From Haloferula luteola (GTDB taxonomy: Bacteria; Verrucomicrobiota; Verrucomicrobiia; Verrucomicrobiales; Akkermansiaceae): DNA of 64,000 bases. The stretch's first letter is position 1; each line of letters begins with the position of its first letter. The notes under the pieces were generated by a model that saw nothing but the letters and a program-made list of their open reading frames with translations, did not search any database and was not told the origin of the DNA. The position numbers and the translations under genes are program-made. Below are positions 18,677 to 27,237 of the stretch, one piece after another. The DNA lies in contig NZ_JACHFD010000008.1 in NCBI RefSeq assembly GCF_014201715.1, forward strand, positions 62,001-126,000, written 5' to 3'.

Positions 18677-19963
18677 ATGGAAGCGAACTGGTTGCATCCC
18701 CGCCAAGAGTTGGTTCAAACGATGAGCCGGATCTATCGCTACCGGATGACGACGACCTCGGGAGGCAATCTCTCGATTCTCGATCCCGATGGCAGCATTT
18801 GGATCACCCCATCGCGCCTCGATAAAGCGAAGCTGCGACCTGCGGATGTGGTGCAGGTGATGCCGGATGGACGGCGCAGCGGTCCGGTGCCTCCGTCTTC
18901 AGAGTTTCCCTTTCACCAGGCGATCTACCGTCGCCGTCCAGACATCAAAGCGATCGTCCACGCCCACCCGGGTGCGCTGGTGGCCTATAGCATCTGTCGT
19001 GAATTGCCGGATTTACGGGTTCAGAGTCATGCCTTTGAGGTGTGTCACAAAATTGCCTACGCGGACTATGCCTGTCCCGGCAGTTCGGAGTTGGCGGGCA
19101 ATATTGCCGATGCCTTTGCGGGTGGGGCCGACTGCGTGATGTTGGAAAACCATGGGGTCGTGGTCGGGGGGAAAGATCTCCAAGATGCGTTCCAGCGTTT
19201 CGAGACGCTGGAGTACGTGGCGCGCTCGCTGATCAATGCCCATCGGCTCGGCAAAATCAGCTCGGTGCCGGTGGAGGTTCTTCGCCACCCCCCGCGTCCA
19301 GAGTTTGCGCCGCTGCCAAAGTCCAAGGCGTCGAATCGGGAAAAGGAACTGCGGGCGGAACTCTGTGAGTTTCTCCATCGGTCCTACGAGCAGCGATTGT
19401 TGATCAGCACCGCGGGAGCCTTTTCGGCCCGCTTGGATGACGATCGATTTGTGGTGACTCCTCATCGTCGGGACCGGCTGGAGATTGAGCCCGACCGGAT
19501 GGTGAGGATTTCAGGCAATGCCTGTGAGGAAGGCGCGCATCCTTCTCGGGCGGCTCGTCTGCATGCCCGGATCTATGAAAAGCATCCGGACGTAGGTGCG
19601 GTGATTTTGGCTCAGCCAGCGGCTGTGAGTGGTTTCTGCATGAGCGATGCGAAACTATCGACTCGAACCATTCCGGAGAGCTATTTGGTTCTTCAAGAAT
19701 CCCCCAAGGTGCCCTTTCGCTGTATCGTGAACGATGCCGATGAGTTGGCCGAATGGGTGAGTTTGCGGAGATGCCCGGTGTTGCTCATTCAGAACGAAGG
19801 GGCGCTGGTGGTCGGCAAGGATCCGCTGGATGCATTCGACCGGCTGGAGGTGCTGGAGGCGACGGCAGAGGCATTGCAGTTGAGCCAAGCGGTGGGTCCC
19901 TTGGTGCCGATGCCCGAGGATGCCCTTGATGAGTTGCGAAGAGCGTTTGGAATGGAAGATTGA
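18677..19963 (+). CDS. Tandem class II aldolase/adducin-fold protein, second domain degenerate
   Basis: A 428-residue protein with two class II aldolase/adducin domains in a row, about residues 8-200 and 225-420. The first keeps the zinc/catalytic set: E76 in SSEFPFHQ, H95 and H97 in VHAHPGAL, and H159 in ENHGVVVGG. In the second, the equivalent positions read LAQPAAV and QNEGALVVG, so all three histidines are lost. Single-domain relatives cleave or epimerise sugar phosphates such as fuculose- or ribulose-phosphate. A strong G-rich ribosome site (18667-18675) supports the ATG at 18677. It is divergent from the halogenase gene with 136 bp between them. Confidence 0.85.
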   Translation: MEANWLHPRQELVQTMSRIYRYRMTTTSGGNLSILDPDGSIWITPSRLDKAKLRPADVVQVMPDGRRSGPVPPSSEFPFHQAIYRRRPDIKAIVHAHPGALVAYSICRELPDLRVQSHAFEVCHKIAYADYACPGSSELAGNIADAFAGGADCVMLENHGVVVGGKDLQDAFQRFETLEYVARSLINAHRLGKISSVPVEVLRHPPRPEFAPLPKSKASNREKELRAELCEFLHRSYEQRLLISTAGAFSARLDDDRFVVTPHRRDRLEIEPDRMVRISGNACEEGAHPSRAARLHARIYEKHPDVGAVILAQPAAVSGFCMSDAKLSTRTIPESYLVLQESPKVPFRCIVNDADELAEWVSLRRCPVLLIQNEGALVVGKDPLDAFDRLEVLEATAEALQLSQAVGPLVPMPEDALDELRRAFGMED

Positions 19964-19970
19964 ACGCTCA

Positions 19971-20003
19971 AAAAAGGGCGGCCCCTCCTGAAAGAGGCCG
20001 CCC
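19971..20003 (-). terminator. Intrinsic terminator of the 20027-20707 PEP-CTERM gene
   Basis: Arms 19976-19983 and 19996-20003 (GGGCGGCC/GGCCGCCC) form a perfect 8-bp stem. The minus strand continues with a T-run (19975-19970). It also sits just after the stop of the convergent aldolase gene at 19963. Confidence 0.8.
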
Positions 20004-20026
20004 GGGGGTGCCAATCCTGAGAAGAT

Positions 20027-20707
20027 TTAGCGGCGGCGGCGGGCAAGGCCGAGAAGGCCGAGACCACCCAGAAGGGCGATCGATGGCTCGGGCACAACCG
20101 TCAATGAGCCCAAGGTGCCAACGGCACGGACATCGGCATAGATGCCGACGTATTCGCCGTCGTTGGCTGTCGTCGGCGTGCGGGTCACGATCACGGTACG
20201 AGTGGCACCATCATAGTAGCCGAGTTCGTAGGTGTTGCTGCCGGTACGGGCGATGAACAGGCTGTCGTAGGTGACGATCCCTGCTGCGGAGAGCCCAAGT
20301 TCCCCGGTGCCATCGAAGCCGCGGCTGTAAAGCTCGCCGTTTCCGCGGGCGTAAACTGCCACGTAGTCTTGGCGGACGTTGAAGGTCGGCGCGGTGCCGC
20401 CCACGTAGAGGCCAATGTCTTGAGAGGCTCCGGTGTGGGTGAGCGCAAGTTTGACCTCGTCGCCGACGGAAAGCGAGAATCCGTCATAGATCATGGCATA
20501 CTGTTGGATGCCATCATAGGTGCTCGTGGTAAGCGCGAGGCTGTCGCCTGTGAGGCTCCAGCTGGCGGTGTTTTGGGAACCGCCATTGGCATCGAGAATG
20601 ACGGTGCTGGTATAGTCGGAGAGATCTCCACTGAGGGTCTCGATGACAGCTCCGGAAGCGGAGAGTGCACCGCAGCTTAGCAGGGCGAGGATGATCGTTT
20701 TTTTCAT
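20027..20707 (-). CDS. PEP-CTERM protein, function unknown
   Basis: A 226-residue exported protein with signal peptide MKKTIILALLSCGALSASGA. Its beta-rich body (FSLSVGDEVKLALTHTG, DYVAVYARGNGELYSRGFDG) looks like a lectin- or jelly-roll-type domain, but I cannot assign a family. The tail VVPEPSIALLGGLGLLGLARRRR is a clear PEP-CTERM signal. The ATG at 20707 is chosen because it starts the signal peptide; the frame runs on to 20833 without one. It lies downstream of two further PEP-CTERM genes on the same strand, but terminators separate them. Confidence 0.8.
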   Translation of the reverse strand: MKKTIILALLSCGALSASGAVIETLSGDLSDYTSTVILDANGGSQNTASWSLTGDSLALTTSTYDGIQQYAMIYDGFSLSVGDEVKLALTHTGASQDIGLYVGGTAPTFNVRQDYVAVYARGNGELYSRGFDGTGELGLSAAGIVTYDSLFIARTGSNTYELGYYDGATRTVIVTRTPTTANDGEYVGIYADVRAVGTLGSLTVVPEPSIALLGGLGLLGLARRRR

Positions 20708-20825
20708 AGGGTTCGGTTGGCATAGGCTCCTCCGAGTATGGGGGAGACCAATTGCCAAATTAGGAATCCAGCCCGTGCGTGAACAGATTCCTCTTCCCCC
20801 CATTTCGTGGGAGCTCCCCCAAAAA

Positions 20826-20856
20826 AGCGGCATCCCCCGGAAATGGGGATGCCGCT
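20826..20856 (-). terminator. Intrinsic terminator of the 20890-21819 PEP-CTERM gene
   Basis: Arms 20826-20837 and 20845-20856 pair over 12 bp (AGCGGCATCCCC/GGGGATGCCGCT). On the minus strand they are followed by a T-run (20825-20821). Confidence 0.85.
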
Positions 20857-20884
20857 GAGAATTGAAAACGGATGGAATCGATGG

Positions 20885-21441
20885 GGATCTCAGGCGCGGC
20901 GACGGCGCAGCATGCCGAAGAGGCCGAGACCGCCGAGCAGGGCGACCGAAGGTTCGGGAACCGCGACGGTGAGAGCACCGGTGGCCTCGTCGAACAGGTA
21001 GACGCCGGAGGACCAGGTGTTGTCTCCGTTGTCGATGAAGCCCGCGACGCTGAAGGTCGAACCGTAGGTTTCGGTCAGGCTACTGTTGTTCACCAATTGC
21101 CAGGAATCCCCAAGGGTGGTGCTCGCCCCGGTGAGGTTGAGAATGAAATCTCCGTTCAGGGTCATGTTGCCAATTCCCGAAATGGAGTTGTTCACGCCGG
21201 CAGCACCGATGGCAAAGTTGAAGACAGCATTGTCGGCCAAGGTGGCGAAGCTCTGCGCGTTGTTGAGGATGAGATTGCCGTTGAAGGTGCTGCTGGTGCT
21301 GGTGAAGGTGACCATGCGGCCCGCGGATCCACTGCCGTTGCCCATCACGGTGATGGCGCTGCTACCAGAGATGGCGGAGTTGATGGTGAAGCCGCCTTGT
21401 GAGGCGATGCCCATGCCATTGACGCCGACGGTGATGTTGCC
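20885..21441 (-). repeat. 557-bp near-identical block, copy A
   Basis: Aligned by eye with 22056-22612 at a constant offset of 1,171 bp. I count three substitutions and no gaps across 557 bp. The block covers the 3' half of the gene, including its stop codon, and ends abruptly on both sides. Confidence 0.95.
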
Positions 21442-21819
21442 AGCGAGGGTCAATGAATCTCCGTCTCCCGATCCGTGACGGAGTTGGCCGCCATTGACGA
21501 TCAAGTTGCTAATGGTGATCGTTCCAGTGCCCGTGCCTTTCCACATCAAGGCATCGTTGGCAGCGGCTGCGAAGTTTCCGGTGCCGGTGATCGACAGTGA
21601 GTCTCCGCCAAAGGCGTAGTTGGAATTTGCCACGGCAGGAGTGCGCAGGAGGAAACCGGCATTGGAGTAATCGTTGCCGGCGCTGGGCGCGGCAGCATTA
21701 TTCCAAAGTCCGGCAGAGTTGAAGGACGAGCTCCCGAAGCCATCGCTGGCGGTGAGAGTGATCGAAGCTCCAAAGCTCGGAGTCGCAAGCAAGGCGACAA
21801 GCATAAGGTTGAGGTTCAT
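20890..21819 (-). CDS. PEP-CTERM beta-strand-repeat protein, paralog A
   Basis: A 309-residue exported protein with signal peptide MNLNLMLVALLATPSFGAS. The body is Gly/Ser/Asn/Thr-rich with repeated strands (ITISNLIVNGG, LTLAGNITVGVNGMGIASQGG, FNGNLILNNAQSFATLADNAVFNFAIG), the pattern of autotransporter-like parallel beta-helix proteins. The tail VPEPSVALLGGLGLFGMLRRRRA is a PEP-CTERM signal. It is a close paralog of the next gene upstream on this strand (22061-22993). The C-terminal half is almost identical in DNA, while the N-terminal half is clearly diverged. Role unknown, probably cell surface or extracellular matrix. Confidence 0.85.
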   Translation of the reverse strand: MNLNLMLVALLATPSFGASITLTASDGFGSSSFNSAGLWNNAAAPSAGNDYSNAGFLLRTPAVANSNYAFGGDSLSITGTGNFAAAANDALMWKGTGTGTITISNLIVNGGQLRHGSGDGDSLTLAGNITVGVNGMGIASQGGFTINSAISGSSAITVMGNGSGSAGRMVTFTSTSSTFNGNLILNNAQSFATLADNAVFNFAIGAAGVNNSISGIGNMTLNGDFILNLTGASTTLGDSWQLVNNSSLTETYGSTFSVAGFIDNGDNTWSSGVYLFDEATGALTVAVPEPSVALLGGLGLFGMLRRRRA

Positions 21820-21967
21820 TTCTGATGGGTTTTTCTGGGGTTTCAGTGGTGTTGATACCACTTGCTGAAATTCAGAGTGATGGATTCATTCTCCGAACTT
21901 AGCTATGCCATCAGATGAGAATCTTTATGACTTTCAATACGATTGCGTGCTCCTACCCGAATAGGGG

Positions 21968-21994
21968 GGATCCCAGATCGGTGATCTGGGATCC
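21968..21994. terminator. Perfect 12-bp hairpin between the two PEP-CTERM paralogs
   Basis: Arms 21968-21979 and 21983-21994 (GGATCCCAGATC/GATCTGGGATCC) with a 3-nt loop. It lies 67 bp after the stop of paralog B. No T-run follows on either strand, so it may be an RNA-stabilising stem or a weak terminator. The other PEP-CTERM genes here have terminators with T-runs. Confidence 0.5.
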
Positions 21995-22055
21995 AAGGAT
22001 GAAGCGACCAAGAGGTAGCTTTTAAGAACGATACCGCCGTAGAAGGCGACGACTC

Positions 22056-22612
22056 GGATCTCAGGCGCGGCGACGGCGCAGCATGCCGAAGAGGCCGAGA
22101 CCGCCGAGCAGGGCGATCGAAGGTTCGGGAACCGCGACGGTGAGAGCACCGGTGGCCTCGTCGAACAGGTAGACGCCGGAGGACCAGGTGTTGTCTCCGT
22201 TGTCGATGAAGCCCGCGACGCTGAAGGTCGAACCGTAGGTTTCGGTCAGGCTACTGTTGTTCACCAATTGCCAGGAATCCCCAAGGGTGGTGCTCGCCCC
22301 GGTGAGGTTGAGAATGAAATCTCCGTTCAGGGTCATGTTACCAATTCCCGAAATGGAGTTGTTCACGCCGGCAGCACCGATGGCAAAGTTGAAGACAGCA
22401 TTGTCGGCCAAGGTGGCGAAGCTCTGCGCGTTGTTGAGGATGAGATTGCCGTTGAAGGTGCTGCTGGTGCTGGTGAAGGTGACCATGCGGCCCGCGGATC
22501 CACTGCCGTTGCCCATCACGGTGATGGCGCTGCTACCAGAGATGGCGGAGTTGATGGTGAAGCCGCCTTGTGAAGCGATGCCCATGCCATTGACGCCGAC
22601 GGTGATGTTGCC
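22056..22612 (-). repeat. 557-bp near-identical block, copy B
   Basis: Partner of 20885-21441 in direct orientation. The three differences I see fall near 22116, 22340 and 22574. Outside the block the paralogs differ in many positions. Confidence 0.95.
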
Positions 22613-22993
22613 GTTGAGCGCGAAGGAATCGACTTCGCCCGATCCGTGGCGGAGCTGGCCACCGTTGACGATCAGGTTGCTGACGGTGATGACGTTGCCG
22701 GTGCCAAGGCCCTTGAACATCAGGGCGTCATTCGCGGCCGCCGCGAAATTGCCGGTGCCGGTGATGGTCAACGAGTCCCCGCCGAAAGTGTAGCTGGCGC
22801 TGGTCGTAGCGGGGGTGCGCAGGAGGAAACCGGCATTGGAGTAGTCGTTGCCGGCGCTGGGCGCGGCAGCATTACTCCAGAGACCGGCGGAATTGAAGGA
22901 TGAGCTCCCGAAGCCATCGCTGGCGGTGAGAGTGACGGACGCTCCGAACGCTGGAGCAGCGAGCAGGGATAGCAGGACAAGTGTACGGTTCAT
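22061..22993 (-). CDS. PEP-CTERM beta-strand-repeat protein, paralog B
   Basis: A 310-residue paralog of the 20890-21819 product. The signal peptide is MNRTLVLLSLLAAPAFGAS. The Gly/Asn-rich body has the same repeat-strand architecture, and the tail is VPEPSIALLGGLGLFGMLRRRRA. From the strand NITVGVNGMGIASQGG to the tail, the two proteins differ in a single residue by my reading (VPEPSI versus VPEPSV). The N-terminal 160 residues carry many substitutions. The ATG at 22993 starts the signal peptide; an open frame continues to 23104 without one. Confidence 0.85.
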   Translation of the reverse strand: MNRTLVLLSLLAAPAFGASVTLTASDGFGSSSFNSAGLWSNAAAPSAGNDYSNAGFLLRTPATTSASYTFGGDSLTITGTGNFAAAANDALMFKGLGTGNVITVSNLIVNGGQLRHGSGEVDSFALNGNITVGVNGMGIASQGGFTINSAISGSSAITVMGNGSGSAGRMVTFTSTSSTFNGNLILNNAQSFATLADNAVFNFAIGAAGVNNSISGIGNMTLNGDFILNLTGASTTLGDSWQLVNNSSLTETYGSTFSVAGFIDNGDNTWSSGVYLFDEATGALTVAVPEPSIALLGGLGLFGMLRRRRA

Positions 22994-23137
22994 AGCGGGT
23001 GGTTTTGGGCGTGGTGCCCAGGTTGGGGTTGGGGCCGATGGACCGAAAAAGGCCGATCGATCGGCACCTTGCTCCGATTTGATCCGTCGCCTGTCGTGGG
23101 TCAACGGGATTGCATGGAACCACTCGATTGGAGGGTG

Positions 23138-25696
23138 CTACTCCTTCAGAAGGATGACGCTGTCCAAAGTATGTCCGGGGATCTTGATCGTATCTCCTGC
23201 TTTCGAAGGGCGGGACCATACGGTGGCGTCCGCCAACCAGAGATCGTGACCGCGCCAGCGGGCGGGAGCGGGTGAGCGGGTGAATCCGAGGTGGGATAGT
23301 TCCCCTGAAAGGGCGTCCGCTTCGGCAACGGTCGCGGGATCTGGCTGGCGAAGGACCATGGCGGGAAAGGTTCCGGTGGAGTGCATGATCATCACCGTAG
23401 CATCCTTTTTCAGGGTGAACGAAAGGTCGGTTTTCATGGTAGGATCGGAGAGCCGTTTGGTGGCGATCCACGAGGCACCTTCGAGGGATGTGGGGAGGTC
23501 GTCGAAGGTGTTGTCAGCACTGCCATCCACCATGTAGTAGAATGGAGCCTGTGCGGCGATGGGCCGATCGATGAAGTGCGCTTTGTTGTCGGGGTTGCTA
23601 CTGCGGAGATCGGAGATCCAGGGGTTTTCCGCTTCGGTAGCGGTCCACTGATACACGACGGTGCGGTCGGTCTCACCTCGGCTGTCGGTGACTTCGAGGA
23701 TGTTTTTTCCCGGATCGAGAGGAGTATTCCAGAAGAACACGTTGTGGATGGTGGCCGGGTCGCCTTGCCAGTCCTTCGGGTAGACCTCTGCGGGTTGGCG
23801 ATAGTCACCGTTCTGTTGGCGTCCGGCGAGTTTGCCGTTGATGCGGAGTTCAACCCAGTCGGCGTTGGAGAAAACCTTGGTGCCGTTGTTGGGGGCGAAC
23901 CAGCGATAGAAGTGGTCTCGGCTGGCGATGTGAAGAATGGGCAAATCCGGGCGGAAGAAGGCCTTGTGGAGGTAGTAGACGTCCTTGGGGGTGCCGGCGA
24001 GGGTGATCATTCCCTTGGTGTTGCGGTTGTTTTTGAACTTGCGGTCGTAAAACTCTCGGAAGTTCCACCAGAGGTACATTTTGTGTTCCTCCTTCTGGGA
24101 GCGGAACACGGTTTCAAGCCGGTATTCGGTGAACAGGTTGCCATATTCCATGGGCTCGAATTCGTTCACTTTCCAGCGGGCTTCGTTCTGGGGAATGTGT
24201 TGGCTCGGCCAGGTGCCTGCGCCGGTCTCCGAGACGTAGCGATTTCGGGGAAGTTCGCGGAAGCCGGTGAAGTGGTCCGAGTACCAACCCTGATAAGTAT
24301 TTCCAGCGATGAAATCGACGGTGTCGGGTCGATCCGTATGGGCGGAGGCGTATGTGACGAGACGGGAGGTGTCGTTCTCGCGAATGATGTCCGCATAGTG
24401 GGCGGCGACCCTTTCGTAGGTCTCATTGCCACTGCTCCAGAAGATGATGGAGGGGTGATTCCAATTCTGGAAAACCATCTCGCGGGTGATGCGGTCTCCG
24501 TCTGCGGAGGGTTCCCGCTCGCCACTGTCCCGGGTGACTTCATGTTGCCAAAGTTGTCCGGCGAGACCGTTCTCTGCCCAAATGGCGATGCCGCGACGAT
24601 CGGCTTCATGGTATTCAAATCGACGGTGGGGGTAGTGGGCGAGGCGGACGGTGTTGACGCCCATGTCCTCAAGAAGATCCCATTCGTGGACGAGCTCCTG
24701 TTCGGGGATGGCATTCCATTCGAGTTCGGTTTGTTGGTGCTTGTTGACGCCTCGCACGAGCAACTCTTCGCCATTGATGAGAAAACGTCCGTCGTCGATG
24801 GCCACCGTACGGAGCCCAGTGGATTCGGAGACGCGGTCCATTTCCTGACCATCCACGAGCAGGGTGGTGGTCACTTGATAGAGTCTGGGATGTCCGGGAG
24901 CCCATCGTTGAGGGTGAGCGATGGCGACTTTCCCGACGAGGGGCTGGGTGGCTCCTGCTGGGAGTGAGCTGGTGACATTGAGTTCAGCCACGAGGTCGCC
25001 ATCGGGCCCGGTGACGATGCTGCGTGCGAGCAACTCGACGGGATGGTCGAGCGTATTGCGAACGTGGGCTTTGATTTCGAGGTCGGCCGAGTCGGCTTCG
25101 ATATTTTTCCCGGTCAGGAAGAGGCCACTGGATCCCATAAAAGGCTCGAAGGAGACCGGGCCGGTTTCGATCCACCACACGGGACGAAACAGTCCTCCAC
25201 TGGTAACGAAGAGTGTGGAATGGGAGAGGCAGTTGTTGGCTTCGGCGTCGCCGTTGCTCACTCGAATGGCAACGTGGTTGGTGCCTGGTTTCAAGCTCGG
25301 GGAAAGGTCGTAGACGGCAGCAGTGAAGGCACCACGATGGCGACCCACCCGCTGGCCGTTCACATAAATGTCGCTGACCGATCCTGCGCCTTCCACGTGC
25401 AGCAAATGACGGCGATGGAGATCGTCGACCTCGATCGAGCGCCGGTACCATGCGGCCTGATCGTCGGCGAGGGCCTGTTGGCGGAAAGCATGGGGAAGTT
25501 TGACTTCCTGCCAGGCAGCCTCGTCGCTGAGGTGTTCAGCGGCATCCTCGGTAGGAAGTTGGTCGGCGGCGGGGAGGGGGGCAGCGGGGAGAAACTCCCA
25601 GGTGTCGAGGCGGAGGACCTCGCGTGGTTCGGCGGCCATCAAAGGAGTGACCAGTGAGAGGCGCAGCAGGAAGGCTGCGATGGCACGAAGCTTCAT
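23138..25696 (-). CDS. GH2 family glycoside hydrolase, secreted (beta-galactosidase-like)
   Basis: An 852-residue protein with signal peptide ending near residue 22 (LVTPLMAA). It has a sugar-binding jelly-roll (AAWYRRSIEVDD, VEGAGSVSDIYVNGQRVGRHRGAFTAA), an Ig-like domain, and a TIM barrel starting near NGEELLVRGVNKHQQ. The acid/base is E425 in SSGNETYE and the nucleophile is E490 in RYVSETGAGTW, matching GH2. The C-terminal third has an Ig-like DUF4982-type segment (VFSNADWVELRINGKLAGRQ) and a further domain with HSTGTFPAMVL. Galactosidase, glucuronidase and mannosidase activities all occur in this family, so the substrate is not settled. It stands alone, downstream of nothing on its strand. 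Confidence 0.9.
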   Translation of the reverse strand: MKLRAIAAFLLRLSLVTPLMAAEPREVLRLDTWEFLPAAPLPAADQLPTEDAAEHLSDEAAWQEVKLPHAFRQQALADDQAAWYRRSIEVDDLHRRHLLHVEGAGSVSDIYVNGQRVGRHRGAFTAAVYDLSPSLKPGTNHVAIRVSNGDAEANNCLSHSTLFVTSGGLFRPVWWIETGPVSFEPFMGSSGLFLTGKNIEADSADLEIKAHVRNTLDHPVELLARSIVTGPDGDLVAELNVTSSLPAGATQPLVGKVAIAHPQRWAPGHPRLYQVTTTLLVDGQEMDRVSESTGLRTVAIDDGRFLINGEELLVRGVNKHQQTELEWNAIPEQELVHEWDLLEDMGVNTVRLAHYPHRRFEYHEADRRGIAIWAENGLAGQLWQHEVTRDSGEREPSADGDRITREMVFQNWNHPSIIFWSSGNETYERVAAHYADIIRENDTSRLVTYASAHTDRPDTVDFIAGNTYQGWYSDHFTGFRELPRNRYVSETGAGTWPSQHIPQNEARWKVNEFEPMEYGNLFTEYRLETVFRSQKEEHKMYLWWNFREFYDRKFKNNRNTKGMITLAGTPKDVYYLHKAFFRPDLPILHIASRDHFYRWFAPNNGTKVFSNADWVELRINGKLAGRQQNGDYRQPAEVYPKDWQGDPATIHNVFFWNTPLDPGKNILEVTDSRGETDRTVVYQWTATEAENPWISDLRSSNPDNKAHFIDRPIAAQAPFYYMVDGSADNTFDDLPTSLEGASWIATKRLSDPTMKTDLSFTLKKDATVMIMHSTGTFPAMVLRQPDPATVAEADALSGELSHLGFTRSPAPARWRGHDLWLADATVWSRPSKAGDTIKIPGHTLDSVILLKE

Positions 25697-25875
25697 GAGT
25701 CAAATGGGTTTGAGGGAAAAGCGGCTCCCTCTGGGGAGACCTTTCTGACCAATGCTAGTGTCGAGGCATGGCAAGTCACCCCCCCTTTCGGGTGGCAACG
25801 AAAGCGGAAGACACAAAAAAGGCCGACGGCCGCACGAAGCGGCTGCCAGCCGGTGGGGGGATGGGGAAGGAGTCT

Positions 25876-26133
25876 TTAGTAGCCGCGCTTGTCCTTCTCG
25901 TTGCCAACGGCGTAGCCCGTGCCACCGCCGACCGCAGCACCGATGGCAGCGCCTTCCGCTGTGCGGCCGGATTGGTTGCCGATGATGCCGCCGGCGACCG
26001 CGCCAATGGCGGCACCGGTAGCGGCATCGCGTTGGGCGTTCGAGTAGCCAGGTCCGCAAGAACTCAAGCTCAAGCCGGTGAGGGGGAGAGCGCATGCAGC
26101 CAGAAGACGAAGGGATGGGGTGTGTTTCTTCAT
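25876..26133 (-). CDS. Small glycine-zipper lipoprotein
   Basis: An 85-residue protein. The signal peptide ends in a lipobox-like LSLSSC, so Cys26 is probably lipidated. The mature part repeats AATGAAIGAVAGGIIGNQSG and GAAIGAAVGGGTGYAVG, the small-residue pattern of glycine-zipper outer-membrane lipoproteins of the SlyB/OsmB kind. It is probably anchored in the outer membrane with a stress-related or structural role. The frame extends upstream to 26385, but the ATG at 26133 begins the signal peptide. It is divergent from the superoxide dismutase gene. Confidence 0.75.
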   Translation of the reverse strand: MKKHTPSLRLLAACALPLTGLSLSSCGPGYSNAQRDAATGAAIGAVAGGIIGNQSGRTAEGAAIGAAVGGGTGYAVGNEKDKRGY

Positions 26134-26390
26134 AACGCGCTGTCTTTCGCGGGTGACGTGCCAGCGCGGGCCGGAGCTCGGGAATTCCTCGTAGTTCAGG
26201 AACTTTCGGAGATTGGTGGGCTGGCGGTTACGGGAGAAAGGGCGGTCTGGGCATTGCAAATCCCGGAGGGCATCATGCAACAAGCACGATGATTCTCGTG
26301 GGAAACCCCACTTTGGGTCGCAACCCCTTGGAAATCGATAGGAACGCGGAATGCGAGGGAGGAGAAGCCACATCAAACCCATCAAGAATC

Positions 26391-27101
26391 ATGAAAACTT
26401 CCACGACACGAAACTCACTGATGACGACGGTTGCGCTGCTTGGAATGGCGGTGTTTCCCCTTTCCGGTGCCCAAGAGCAGGTCAAAGCAACGTCCTCGAC
26501 CGCAGCCGCCAATCCCGATGGCTCAGCCCCAACGGCGATGCAGGAAAAGGCCATGGCTGATAACCATCAAGATGCTGAGATGGCGAAGGATGCCAAGGAG
26601 ATGCCTCGTTTCGAGGATGCCAAGGAGTTGATCGCCGCGATTCAGCCTGCCAGCGGAAGCAACGTCAAAGGGTCCGTTCTCTTCAAGAAAGTATCGGGCG
26701 GGGTGGAGATCACCGCACGGATTGGCGGACTGGAGCCGAATTCGAAACACGGGATCCATATCCATGAATTCGGGGACATCACGGCCACCGATGCGACCAG
26801 TGCTGGGGGGCATTTCAATCCTGAGCACCATGATCATGCCCTGCCCGAAACCGCCGAGCGGCACGCCGGCGATCTCGGAAACCTGGTCGCAGACGAAGAT
26901 GGCAATGCCACCTTGAGTCTCACCGTCGAAAATCTTTCCCTGACGCGTGGCGATCATCCGATCGTGGGGCGTGCGGTGATCATCCACGAGAAAGTGGACG
27001 ACGGAGGTCAGCCGACCGGGAATGCCGGCGCTCGAATTGGCGCAGGCGTGATTGGAGTGAGTGCTCCCGCTGAGGACTCTGATACCGCGATGAGCCGATA
27101 A
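26391..27101 (+). CDS. sodC: Cu/Zn superoxide dismutase, cysteine-free, exported
   Basis: A 236-residue protein. A signal peptide (residues about 10-27) and an Ala/Lys/Glu-rich linker precede the SOD domain (residues about 85-225). Copper ligands H123, H125 (HGIHIHEFGD), H141 and H199 (VIIHEK) and zinc ligands H141, H149, H158 and D161 (ERHAGDLGN) are all present, as is the guiding Arg215. Both cysteines of the usual subunit disulfide are alanine (A135 in ATSAGGHFNP, A218 in RIGAGVIG), and the precursor contains no cysteine at all. It should dismute superoxide in the periplasm. It is preceded by GAAGCC-rich sequence rather than a strong ribosome site, and a terminator follows. Confidence 0.93.
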   Translation: MKTSTTRNSLMTTVALLGMAVFPLSGAQEQVKATSSTAAANPDGSAPTAMQEKAMADNHQDAEMAKDAKEMPRFEDAKELIAAIQPASGSNVKGSVLFKKVSGGVEITARIGGLEPNSKHGIHIHEFGDITATDATSAGGHFNPEHHDHALPETAERHAGDLGNLVADEDGNATLSLTVENLSLTRGDHPIVGRAVIIHEKVDDGGQPTGNAGARIGAGVIGVSAPAEDSDTAMSR

Positions 27102-27127
27102 GGACGTCGGATGAATTTGCCGTGATA

Positions 27128-27163
27128 GGGCGGACTTTCCTGAGTGGGGAGTCCGCTCTTTTT
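27128..27163 (+). terminator. Intrinsic terminator after sodC
   Basis: Arms 27130-27136 and 27150-27156 (GCGGACT/AGTCCGC) form a 7-bp stem followed by TCTTTTTG on the plus strand, 28 bp after the sodC stop. Confidence 0.8.
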
Positions 27164-27237
27164 GTGTCATCAGAGAAATCTCCGAAACCCCTGACCGGTT
27201 GAAATGTTCTTCTCTCCAACGAATTGCCTGTTAGTCA

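Noticed and set aside
23381-24967. 528-codon plus-strand frame
   Set aside because: Antisense of the GH2 gene, with low-complexity Val/Gly/Asp-rich translation and no family features.
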